Shown one piece after another: positions 9,970 through 19,575 of a stretch of DNA of 28,273 nucleotides. Position 1 is the stretch's first letter. Every line of letters starts with the position of its first letter. Where the stretch lies: positions 1 to 28,273 of the forward strand of contig NW_013546167.1 of the NCBI RefSeq assembly GCF_000760515.2, in the 5' to 3' direction. Below the pieces are notes generated by a model. It worked only from the letters and a program-made list of their open reading frames with translations, made no database searches and was not told the DNA's origin. The translations under genes were made by a program, and so were the position numbers. The DNA comes from Mitosporidium daphniae. Taxonomy: Eukaryota; Microsporidia.

Positions 9970-10420
9970 TTATTTCGTCATTCCAGCTGCTGCCTCGGCT
10001 TCTTGTTGCGTATACGGCTCATCTTTCAGCAGCTTTAGTCTACTTAATAAGTGGAAATAGCATGCCTTCGCTTGTGTATTTTCGATCTTCGGTGTTCGTC
10101 CAAAGAGTGCCCATCAGTAAAGTAGCGGCTTTGCGAGTTATTTGAAAATATTTACCTGCACTCGATGCAAAGAAATTCGCCACATCCAGGTAGCTCCTCT
10201 AGAGATGTGGCATCCACCGACTCATTCACGGCGTTGACTTTCATATCTGTTCCGCAAGTCGCCTTTATCTGTTTTGCAAGATCTTCATGTATTTGGTCTA
10301 AATGTAAATGAAATCAATGGAAATGTTGATATCTTTGGTGCGTCTTTTTAATCGGAACTTTTTGGAACGGTCCTTGATGCCAACGTGTTTTCTTTTCTTG
10401 CTTTGCTTTCCTGTTCCCAT
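9970..10420 (-). CDS. Bud20/ZNF593-family C2H2 zinc-finger protein
   Basis: A conserved nucleolar and shuttling factor needed for pre-60S ribosome maturation and export in yeast (Bud20). Exons: 10420-10325, 10295-10156, 10128-10066, 10039-9970; 122 residues. The basic N-terminus MGTGKQSKKRKH and RRTKDI precede a C2H2 finger with C75-x2-C78 and His91-x5-His97 (CSRYFTDGHSLDEH). The C-terminus EPYTQQEAEAAAGM is a family hallmark. Intron 10155-10129 is GT-AG (27 nt) and 10065-10040 is GC-AG (26 nt). The first junction, near 10324-10296, has no GT or GC donor. The start lies only 28 bp after the AspRS stop on the same strand, so its promoter is squeezed into the end of that gene or it is co-transcribed. 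Its stop is 1 bp from the carrier stop. Confidence 0.85.
10296..10326 (-). other. Splice junction without GT/GC donor (AC-AG or AT-AC, 29 nt)
   Basis: Family homology (RRTKDI then xQIHEDL) and frame require loss of 29 nt. Because AC precedes the intron and also follows its AG, the ends can slide: AC...AG (10326-10298) or AT...AC (10324-10296). There is no GT or GC near enough. The 3' part ATTTACATTTAG is typical of the other introns here. Confidence 0.6.
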
Positions 10421-10448
10421 ATTAAAAATTAAAAAATTTAATTGGATT

Positions 10449-12023
10449 TCACGGCAAAATTCTTTTTGGGTCCCTTGGAAACATCGAGGCTCGCCTGATG
10501 TCGTTTAGACCCAATATTTGCATGACGAGCCGCTCAAGCCCCAATCCGAATCCAGCATGAGGAGGAACGCCCCACTTGAATGCGTCCAAATATGCACCTA
10601 ATGAATTTGCATCTAGAAAGTTAGAATCACCATCACTTGCCTATTCCAGAAGCCCTGACGCGTTCGACAAGGCTATCTCTGCAATGGATACGCTGGGAGC
10701 CGGAGATAACTTCCTCTCCTCTAATAAGCACATCAAATGCATTGCAATAGCGATTGTCTTCAGAGGGCATACTATAAAACGGTCGAATGCAGGCGGGAAA
10801 TTGATCCAAAATGAAAACGTCAGTATGGTATTTTTGGCGTACGATTTTCCCCAGTTGCTTTTCTTCAGCAAACCTATCAAGTAAATCCCATCTGCATACG
10901 AAAAATCCGAAAATCCGTCAAAATTGCATGCATTGGCCTCATTGAGGAGCTGTCGCGCCTCTTTGAAGGGAACTATTGGAATTGTTGGGACCTGCAACGG
11001 CTCAACTGTTGATGCTCGCACAATTGAGTCATAGAGAGGCAAAGAGGAAATCTCACTTGCAATGAAAATCAGAAACTGAGACACAAAGGAAAGAAATGAA
11101 GAATAGCCATCGTTCAACTCCATTTCAACATCGATTCCAGTGAATTCGGTCAAATGGCGATGTGTGTTTGAAGGTTCTGCTCGAAATATCGGACCGACTT
11201 CAAAAACCCGTTTAAAGTCGCCACAGATTGCCATCTGCTTGTACAGCTGAGGACTTTGTGCTAAACATGCGGGTTTTTCAAAGTAGCTAACAATAAATTA
11301 AGTATCACATACGATACAGGAAAAAAGGCCGAGCCACCCTCAGAAGAGCCGTGTAGAATTTTTGGCGTATGGATTTGGCAAAAACTTTGTGAACGGAGCC
11401 AAGAGACAATACTCCATTCGACGTCTGAAAGTATCCTGAAAATCAAAGAATTGGAAAAGTCTAAGCGTAAATCTACCACTCTGTGGTCGAGTCGATGCTC
11501 AAGAGACGTTTTCTCCGCATCAATTGGTATTGGCGTTGATGCAGAAGAAACCAAGCCTAGTTTGTCGACATAAAGTTCTTACGAGAGAAATTGATAAATC
11601 CATACCTATGGATTATATGCCAATCAAAAGGACCTTTGTTTTGGATTGTACAGCCAGTAATTTTGCTTTTTACAGGATGGATGTGGCCCACAACTTCTAC
11701 AATGCTTTCTCTTGTAAGCAAGGCTGGCTTAAAATCGAGGATAGAATTATTGACGATCAATTGAAGCGTAGAAGGCAAAGGGAAGCCTTCCCTAATGACG
11801 ATGAATGATGTTTTTCCTAATAACAGTCAATGTTTACGGACACGATAATACCAATATCTCGGATTCGATGGACCCGCCCTCGAACCTTGAGAGAGCCAGA
11901 GAAGCCTTCTAGTGAAGATATGTCGCTTATATTGTAGTATGGAATTTTGGAGAAGTAAGCACATGATTTCCAGCACGTTATAGATGGCTTTTTTGGCCTT
12001 GGCTGCAGTTTCGAACAAAACAT
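10449..12023 (-). CDS. Aspartyl-tRNA synthetase (class II, eukaryotic type)
   Basis: Charges tRNA-Asp. Exons: 12023-11852, 11816-11583, 11556-11313, 11286-10900, 10873-10641, 10612-10449; 477 residues. The OB-fold region has [17 protein letters not shown]; the catalytic core has [14 protein letters not shown], motif 2 [15 protein letters not shown] (about 251-265), [13 protein letters not shown], and motif 3 GLGLERL (446-452), ending [10 protein letters not shown] as in cytosolic AspRS. No bacterial-type insertion domain is seen. Introns are 35, 26, 26, 26 and 28 nt; the last (10640-10613) is GC-AG. At 10899 the unspliced frame seems broken, but a 26-nt intron restores [11 protein letters not shown]. 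The first 25 or so residues are poorly conserved; in-frame ATGs at 12080 and 12059 could extend the N-terminus, perhaps as a targeting form. Confidence 0.92.
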
Positions 12024-12189
12024 TAAAAAAAGAATTTGGTCTCTATGGGCCGCATACATGGCTTTGGTACATAACCACATATAAGTGTGTCATTGTATTC
12101 TATTATATGACCGGATCGAATATATGTTTTTTGTTGGTGGTCTGATTAAATTTACCAAAAAGCACCAAAATGAGAATTGGCTCGGACAT

Positions 12190-12285
12190 ACAACGAGCAT
12201 GTTACCCCGCCCCACCAACTCCATAAATTGGTCAAATGGACATAAATTGACATAAATTGGTCAAATTGGTCAATTTTAAAATCAA
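12190..12285. repeat. Short direct repeats upstream of OST3/6
   Basis: Imperfect repeats of CATAAATTGGTCAAA and related ATTGGTCAA words are packed into the AT-rich leader just before the OST3/6 ATG (at least three partial copies). The rest of 12084-12291 shows nothing else I can name; it must hold the promoters of AspRS and OST3/6. Confidence 0.6.
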
Positions 12286-12291
12286 TTTGAT

Positions 12292-13439
12292 ATGATCAAA
12301 TCCATATCTGTCGGATTTCGTTCCTCTTTGTTCGTGACGTCGGTCTTGCTTTTCCTGCTGAAATGCACTTGCCAGGTTGGTAATTTAATTCAACGGCTCA
12401 ACTATTTATAGGAATTTGGATATGAAAGCCTACAACGCCTCTCACAGGCCTCCAGTGATGGAGTTATCTCTCTCGGGTCTGTGCAGTTTAAAAAAATGAT
12501 GAACTCTCCCCGAAATTATCACGTTGCAATTCTTTTTAATATAATCCATAAAGACTTTCCGTGTGCTGAATGCGAGTACGTTTGTTCCTAATTGTTAGCG
12601 CTGCTAACGAAGGGTTCCGCTTGCTTTCAAAAGAATGGAAAAGATCCAAGGATAAGCCTGAGAATGCCAACACGCTGCTATTCTTTGTAAATATTGATTT
12701 CTCCGAAGGTGGAAGGGAAGCTTTCGCCATGGTAAATTAAATGGGCATAACACTTGATAGATGGGAATCAAGGCACCGCCCCATTTTATCCTCTTCGAGG
12801 AGACATCAAAGACTCATAGCCAACCCAACGTTATTAAGAGCAGGTAAGACAATCGATCTAAATTCCACCTATTCAGCCATTTAGATATTTACTCCATGCA
12901 CTCGATGATCACCAAAGTGCTTTCCGTTCAGGTTAGTTCATTTCTGCTGATCAAAATAATAGTTCGAAAGCCCATCGAGCTTTAGCCTATTGAAGATGAT
13001 ATCAACACTTGCCATGGTATTCATTGTCGCAATTGTGATATATTATTTCAACACGCCATTGTTGAGATTAATATCCCACGATTACTTTTGGAAGTTGCTT
13101 ATTGTTCCGATGGTGATCATCTTCTGTTCTGGCCACATGTGGAATGCCATCAGAGGGCCAAATTTCATTTCGCAAGAGGGAAAAACCATAAAGGTCTTTT
13201 TGAACCAGCTAATGATGCAAAACGGCATTGAAAGCCTCATATTGACGGTCCTTATCTCCGTTTGCAGCATTGCCTTACTTTCACTCTCGAACGCCTCTAA
13301 CGATCAAAAAAAGGGTTCCGAGAAGAAAAACTCAATGCTCATCTTACTTGCCCTGATCCTATTTGTGATCACCTATAGTAGTGCGTGCGCCTGCTTCAGG
13401 GAGAAGGGAATGGGATACCCGTTTGGCTTTTTCTACTAA
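12292..13439 (+). CDS. Oligosaccharyltransferase subunit OST3/OST6 (TUSC3/MAGT1 family)
   Basis: ER membrane subunit of the N-glycosylation complex; its luminal thioredoxin fold forms mixed disulfides with substrates. Exons: 12292-12375, 12412-12575, 12599-12731, 12761-12843, 12877-12931, 12963-13439; 331 residues, normal for the family. A signal peptide (VTSVLLFLL core) ends near residue 28. The redox motif CAEC lies at 79-82. The C-terminal half holds four transmembrane segments, and GHMWNAIRGPNFI after the second matches the family hallmark. Introns are 36, 23, 29, 33 and 31 nt, all GT-AG. Start: first ATG, giving a proper signal peptide. Stop lies 37 bp from the stop of the convergent BSD gene. 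With OST1 at 24766, it shows that N-glycosylation is retained. Confidence 0.92.
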
Positions 13440-13476
13440 TAGCATACCAATAAATTTGATAAATATTTTAATCTAT

Positions 13477-15253
13477 TTACTGTTGGATCTCATCATATGA
13501 ACTTTCGCTGTCATTGGCATGGAAATTTGAAGATGCATCCGAAAGATCGGTATCTTCATAATCTGTCGAGTCATCACCGCAAGTTTCCAATAGAGGACTT
13601 TCCGCATGGAGATCCAGCTTTTCAAGGCTCTTTTCCAGTTGGCCGTCGTCCTCGTGGTCAGGCCTAATGTTGTCTGTGCAAACACCGTTGTCTTCGTTGG
13701 ATAAACCAGTGAAAGACTCGCCGGAAGTCGACAAAAATCCGTCACTTGTCAAAAGTAGCTCAGCTCCGCGATTTCCGCTAGAAAACTCCAATGAAATATC
13801 TTCTACTGAGATTGGATGTTCACCTGAAGGCAGCAAAATACCCCGGTCGGTGGCTTGGGTCCCATTAGTTTGCACACCGTCAACAAGGACTCCAAACTCA
13901 TTTTCATCATTGCAAGAAAGAGCATACTTCTGGTCATCAATGGAACCATGGTCACTGTCTGCATCAACACAAGTGTCCTCACTTGAAAGTTGACCTGGAA
14001 AACTAGCAACCGTTTTTGTTGAATGGTACTTCTTTTCTAAATCAATCTCCACATTAGGTGGCGAGTTTATACTACGGTCTTGACGTCCCTCAACAGAGAG
14101 CACATTCAGATTCTCTTCATCATTAGAGTCAGCAAAGCCGCTTTTTTCTGTACTCGAGGAAATAGACAAATTTTCAGAATCGCAAGGAGAGCCGTCATTT
14201 GCTCTTGTATGGACCTTAGAGCTAGCTGAAGATAAACTCGGATCTTTTCTAAACTCCTCATCGGAGCCATCGTGAAACGAGAATTGGGGGAGCGACAAAT
14301 TTGAGTCTGAAAATTCGGTCCATTCTTCAAAAGGGTCGTCATCAGCATCAAAATTTAGGTTTTTCGGATGTAAAAACGAGTCTTCATCAGAATCCCTGCG
14401 TTCTAAAGATTTGGACAGAGCATTTGGCGAGGAATTCCACACCCAAAAGTAAAACGAAAATCGAGACCAGAAAATATCTTGCGACAGGCTTGGATCCGAT
14501 TCTTAGTTTAAAATGACAAATGTACCTGAGGTACGTCTCTGCACCTCGAAAAGGCTAGGATATTCGGAAAGTATGGCATGTCGATGGGTTATAGGGACAA
14601 AAGAAGAGTCATGATCGTTGGCAAATTGTTGGAATTGCATTGGGAGCAATATTGAAGGGTTATCCAAAAGCAGAAGTGGATTTTGGCACAAGTGGTCCAT
14701 AAATGAGTCCATTTTTTTGCTACAAAAATGATGATGATGATGATGGAAAAGAGGGCTTACCGGAACTGCTCAGCTTGTTCGATATCGCTTGAACTCAAAT
14801 ATGAATGAAGTGAAGAGATCCCAGAATCAACGTAGTTCACGAATTGGTCTGGAATGCAGGAAAGCTTTGAAACTACGTTTTCAATCGGAAGGGTCTCCGT
14901 AAGTTTAGTGGAGAGTCTCTGAGTTATGGTATTTACAGATCCGCTTAATTTTGAGAATCCTGAAGAGAAATAGGATAGAGACGAAAAAATTCCGGCTTCT
15001 TCTTCTGGCTCGTCATTTGATGAAAACAGTTCCTTGATAGACTTTTCTTTCTAAATGTAAAAACTATTGGATGCAAAAAGGGCATGCAAGGGAATAAAAA
15101 AGGGCATGCAAGGGAATGCAAAAAGGACATGCAAGGGAATGCAAAAAGGACATGCAAGGGAATGCAAAAAGGACATGCAAGGGAATGCAAAAAGGACATG
15201 CAAGGGAATGGAAAATGAAAGCATACCATTGCCTGGGAATTGGGAGATGTCAT
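13477..15253 (-). CDS. BSD-domain protein (BSDC1/Dos2-like)
   Basis: Exons: 15253-15227, 15050-14761, 14719-14526, 14501-13477; 511 residues. The first exon gives only nine residues (MTSPNSQAM). The second encodes amphipathic helices (FSSGFSKLSGSVNTITQRL). The BSD domain spans exons 3-4: FQQFANDHDSSFVP, ILSEYPSLFEVQRR, then DIFWSRFSFYFW, matching the FW.RYFY core. From about residue 190 the protein is a long Ser/Asp/Glu-rich acidic tail with no domain, ending SSYDEIQQ. BSD proteins of this architecture are poorly understood, so function is not assigned. Introns: 176 nt (carrying the minisatellite), 41 nt (with an ATG/CAT triplet microsatellite at 14728-14745) and 24 nt. It shares a 157-bp divergent region with the aldolase gene. 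Confidence 0.8.
15083..15218. repeat. 23-bp minisatellite inside BSD-gene intron 1
   Basis: About six head-to-tail copies of a 23-bp unit starting CATGCAAGGGAATGCAAAAA. Copies begin at 15083 (22-bp variant), 15105, 15128, 15151, 15174 and 15197; the four middle copies are identical. The array fills most of the 176-nt intron (15226-15051), whose GTATGC donor and TTTACATTTAG acceptor lie outside the repeats. There are no spacers, so it is not a CRISPR array. Confidence 0.93.
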
Positions 15254-15410
15254 CCTTTAAAATTTTAAATTTAAAATTGAAATTATGGATTCAAATAGCA
15301 TAATTATCACAAAACTCAAGATGCCTTCAACTTTGTGGACTTGCTTGCAAAACTAAAGTGTAGATCGCACTTTGCACATATATGTCCCGAGATATCCCGA
15401 ACATTTTAAC
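15254..15410. promoter_or_regulatory. Divergent intergenic region, BSD gene / aldolase
   Basis: 157 bp between start codons. It contains an A/T-only stretch (15255-15285, TTTAAAATTTTAAATTTAAA) near the BSD start. No defined element recognised; it probably drives a strongly expressed glycolytic gene in one direction. Confidence 0.45.
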
Positions 15411-16490
15411 ATGGCCACTACACCCGAACTTCGCTCCAAACTTTCCGCGGCAGCAGCAGCTATTTGCGCCCCAGGAAAAGGTATCTTGGCTGCAGACGAG
15501 TCTACAGGAACAATTGGAAAACGCTTTGATTCTATCTCGGTAGCCAATGTAGAGGAAAACCGCCGTGCTTACCGCGAGCTTTTATTTACCACCAATCCAG
15601 ATGTCTTGAAGGCTACCATTGGCGGTGTCATTTTCTTCGAAGAGACCCTTGACCAAAAAACAGCCGATGGCGTCTTGTTCACAGATCTTCTTCGTGGCCT
15701 TGGCATCCATATTGGCATTAAGGTTGATAAGGGTCTTACCATCATCCCAGGAACCAATGACGAAAGTGCTACTCTTGGTCTTGATGGACTTGCCGAGCGT
15801 TGCCAACAATACGTGGCCAAAGGAGCTACTTTTGCCAAGTGGCGTGCTGTCCTAAAGATCGACAGCCAGGAGCCATCTGCGCTTGCAATCGAAGAGAATG
15901 CCCATGGGCTTGCAAGATATGCTGCCATTTGCCAGGCTAACGGACTTGTCCCGATTGTCGAGCCCGAAATCTTAATGGATGGCTCTCATGACTTGGAAAA
16001 AGCCATCGCAACCACTGAGAAGGTCCTTTCTGTCGTTTACAAGAAGCTTGCTGAGCATCATGTGTACTTGGAAGGCACTCTTCTCAAGCCAAACATGGTG
16101 TGCCCAGGTGTTAGTTGCCCCACCAAGTACACTCCAGAAGAGATTGCCGCAGCAACGGTAACGGTTCTTCGTCGCACGGTGCCTCCGTCAGTTCCCGGCA
16201 TTACTTTTCTCTCTGGGGGCCAATCAGAAGAAGAAGCAACTGTGCATTTAAATGCCATCAATTGCGTTCCTCTCAACAACCCTTGGGCATTGACCTTTTC
16301 CTATGGTCGTGCGCTTCAACACACCGTTCTTAATACCTGGAAGGGATGCAAAGACAATGTGGAGGCTGCAAAACAAGCTCTCATTGTCCGAGCAACCGCC
16401 AATTCCCAGGCTTCGCTTGGAAAATATCAATCCAACGGACTTGCCAAAGGAGCTGGCCAGAGTCTTTTTGTCTCAAATTACCGTTATTAA
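15411..16490 (+). CDS. Fructose-bisphosphate aldolase, class I
   Basis: Glycolytic enzyme cleaving fructose 1,6-bisphosphate by Schiff-base chemistry. Intronless, 359 residues, the standard class I length. [18 protein letters not shown] near the N-terminus, IGIKVDKG (101-108), FAKWR (141-145), VEPE (183-186) and GTLLKPNMV with the Schiff-base lysine at 226 are all present; the C-terminal tyrosine characteristic of class I enzymes is kept (SNYRY). Start: the ATG at 15411 matches the family N-terminus; codons before it lack an ATG. GC-richer, biased codons suggest high expression. Ordinary fungi use the zinc-dependent class II enzyme, so class I is a lineage marker shared with microsporidia, animals and plants. 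Confidence 0.97.
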   Translation: MATTPELRSKLSAAAAAICAPGKGILAADESTGTIGKRFDSISVANVEENRRAYRELLFTTNPDVLKATIGGVIFFEETLDQKTADGVLFTDLLRGLGIHIGIKVDKGLTIIPGTNDESATLGLDGLAERCQQYVAKGATFAKWRAVLKIDSQEPSALAIEENAHGLARYAAICQANGLVPIVEPEILMDGSHDLEKAIATTEKVLSVVYKKLAEHHVYLEGTLLKPNMVCPGVSCPTKYTPEEIAAATVTVLRRTVPPSVPGITFLSGGQSEEEATVHLNAINCVPLNNPWALTFSYGRALQHTVLNTWKGCKDNVEAAKQALIVRATANSQASLGKYQSNGLAKGAGQSLFVSNYRY

Positions 16491-16589
16491 TTTTGAATAC
16501 ATTTGCATTGTGGATTTTATTGGAGCGACGTATGGAGGTGTGGTTATTTAATTGATGGTTTATTTATTTACAGAAGGGTTGTTTTGTTG

Positions 16590-18019
<1,430 letters not shown>

Positions 18020-18329
18020 GATATTTTGGATGGGAAAAGTCGACACGATGAAATGTGCGCAAGGTTTAGAGAAATATATGTGGAGTGGTCTAGTTCAACA
18101 GGAAGAAGTGGATGGAGGTCGAAAACAATGTTGAAGGGTTATTTTGAGCCTCGCACCAAATGATTCAATTTTGATCTAAATTGCCACTATTACAATTGTT
18201 TCTAAAGGCACGTACTCTGCTTGGATTGTATTCAAGCAGATAATACTAGACGACAATGCATTGATTCAAAAACTGATTATTGATTGACTGATATTACAAT
18301 TTAAATGCTTAAATACAAATATTTTACTT
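18020..18329. other. 310-bp intergenic region
   Basis: Between the GSK3 start and the next stop on the same strand. It must hold the GSK3 promoter and the 3' end of the upstream gene. AT-rich, with small TTGATT/ATTGAT words near 18250-18295. I see no coding exon, RNA gene or clear repeat. Confidence 0.5.
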
Positions 18330-19285
18330 TTAGTCCCCAAACAGGGTTCGCTTTCCTGAAAAGGGCACGGCTTTTGATCTGCTCTCCGCAGCCTTCCAGC
18401 TGGGGTGTTTATCTGCAGAAGCGGGGGTTTTATCTGCAGAAGTGGGGGTTTTATCTTCATAAATGGGGTGTTTATCAGCAAAACCGGCGCGTTTATCAGC
18501 AAAACCGGCGCGTTTATCCGCAGAACCGGCGCGTTTATCCGCAGAACCGGCGCGTTTTTCCTGGTTATCGAAATAGTTTATCTTTTTTCGCCGAGTGTCC
18601 TCGCCATCGTGGGCGTCATCGTTTTCGCGTTTCAAGCTGTAAGGGGCTTTTTGTTCACCACCGTGCTGATTTTCATTCGCGCTATTTGGCATTTTAGCTT
18701 TAAACAATTGCGCCTGTGAAGCTTTCTGGCAACTAGTAATTGCTTCGTGAAGCACTTGAGTATCTGCAAGCAGTTCCTTTTTGAATTCTTCAAAAAGCGT
18801 GCTTAGAGATCGTTGCAGCTTTTTTTTGCAGAAAATCCCGTTTTCGCTGTCTGTCAACTTGACTTGTGCTGTAAACGAAAGTTTCTTTTCTAATATCGGA
18901 CGCGCCCCAATAACAAGCGGGCATTCTTCCACCTCCAACTCCCAGAAGTTTAATATCATTTCTTGGAGATTTACTAACTGCGCGCTGTAATTTTTCACCT
19001 CGTCAGCAATCTTTGGCAACTCAAAGTCGGCTATCCAGCCAAGCATCTTTTGAATGGCTCTCACATAAATGTTTTCATGACATAACCTGCAATAAAATAA
19101 ACTCGACTGTACCCTTTATCAGAGGGGCTCATCTTTGAAATAACTGAAGCTGCTTGTTTTCTAGTGTAATACTTGCTCAAATTAAAAAAGTTATCGTGGT
19201 ACCCATTTCCGTAGGAGCTTTTGAACCACAAAATTTGAAAGTTCTCGAAATATCTCAAGCTTTTTTTCTGCACTTGAATGGCCAT
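18330..19285 (-). CDS. Unknown protein with heptapeptide-repeat tail
   Basis: Exons 19285-19113 and 19086-18330; the 26-nt GT-AG intron joins SDKG to LCHENIYVRAIQKM; 309 residues. I do not recognise the family. The first 220 or so residues look globular and helical (KYYTRKQAASVISKM, GWIADFELPKIADEV, ILNFWELEVEECPLVIGARP). A HORMA-like or kinetochore-type fold was considered but not supported. The tail, from about residue 220, is charged: a basic KREN..DDAHDGEDTRRKK patch, suggesting a nuclear location, then seven heptads of the form K-x-x-x-x-x-D. It ends KRTLFGD. An upstream exon is possible but not needed. Confidence 0.75.
18411..18557 (-). repeat. 21-bp coding repeat, seven heptads
   Basis: Seven in-frame 21-bp units: two KRAGSAD, two KRAGFAD, then KHPIYED, KTPTSAD and KTPASAD; a partial KHPSW follows. 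The four 5'-most units are nearly identical in DNA, the later ones diverged, so expansion was recent at the N-terminal side. Confidence 0.93.
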
Positions 19286-19479
19286 ATTTTAGTTTCGAGT
19301 GAGACTTAATAATAGGTGTACAACCCAACTACATTAAAAGAAGAGGAAATAAATCGCATATACCTTTGCCTGCAATAGGCTTATATTGATAAGAAGGTTT
19401 TTCATTGAAAAGTAATAATAAAATATTCAGGTTAAATAAATTCATTGTTAATATAAAACACTTTTCCAGTCAAAGTGGA
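19286..19479. other. Intergenic, upstream of tRNA-Tyr
   Basis: 194 bp of AT-rich sequence between the start of the heptad-repeat gene and the tRNA. It should hold that gene's promoter. No coding or RNA feature recognised. Confidence 0.4.
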
Positions 19480-19564
19480 CTCGGGGTAGCTCAGTTGGTA
19501 GAGCGGTAGACTGTAGTTGAAAGCTGATATCTATAGGTCGCTGGTTCAAATCCGGCTCTCGAGA
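19480..19564 (+). tRNA. tRNA-Tyr (anticodon GTA) with 12-nt intron
   Basis: Acceptor CTCGGGG pairs with TCTCGAG (two G-U pairs), with C1-G72, the eukaryotic tyrosine identity pair, and discriminator A. D arm GCTC..GAGC; anticodon stem GTAGA/TCTAT; anticodon GTA at 19513-19515; T arm GCTGG-TTCAAAT-CCGGC. A 12-nt intron (19517-19528, TTGAAAGCTGAT) sits one base 3' of the anticodon, the canonical site. The T5 run at 19566-19570 is a Pol III terminator. Confidence 0.95.
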
Positions 19565-19565
19565 A

Positions 19566-19570
19566 TTTTT
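19566..19570 (+). terminator. Pol III T-run after tRNA-Tyr
   Basis: Five T residues starting two bases after the tRNA 3' end, as expected for RNA polymerase III termination. The stop codon of the convergent gene lies at 19576-19578, so the two transcription units nearly abut. Confidence 0.8.
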
Positions 19571-19575
19571 ATTGT

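Noticed and set aside
10874-10899. Apparent frameshift in aspartyl-tRNA synthetase ([11 protein letters not shown] followed by another frame)
   Set aside because: A 26-nt GT-AG intron restores [11 protein letters not shown], which aligns without gap to known AspRS; it is not a broken gene.
11524-11808. Plus-strand 94-residue frame opposite AspRS
   Set aside because: It lies entirely over AspRS exons and introns with no independent support.
13667-13993. Reading frames overlapping the acidic tail of the BSD protein on the other strand and frame
   Set aside because: They arise from the Ser/Asp/Glu codon bias of the real exon; none has family features.
15083-15218. CRISPR-like array
   Set aside because: Units are directly adjacent with no unique spacers, in a eukaryotic intron; it is a minisatellite.
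15067-15303. Lys/Gly/Met-rich plus-strand reading frame across the minisatellite
   Set aside because: It is only the translation of the tandem repeat on the strand opposite the BSD gene; no start context or family.
18305-18697. Plus-strand reading frames over the heptad repeat
   Set aside because: Antisense shadow of the 21-bp coding repeat; the minus-strand frame has a spliced globular domain and is the real gene.
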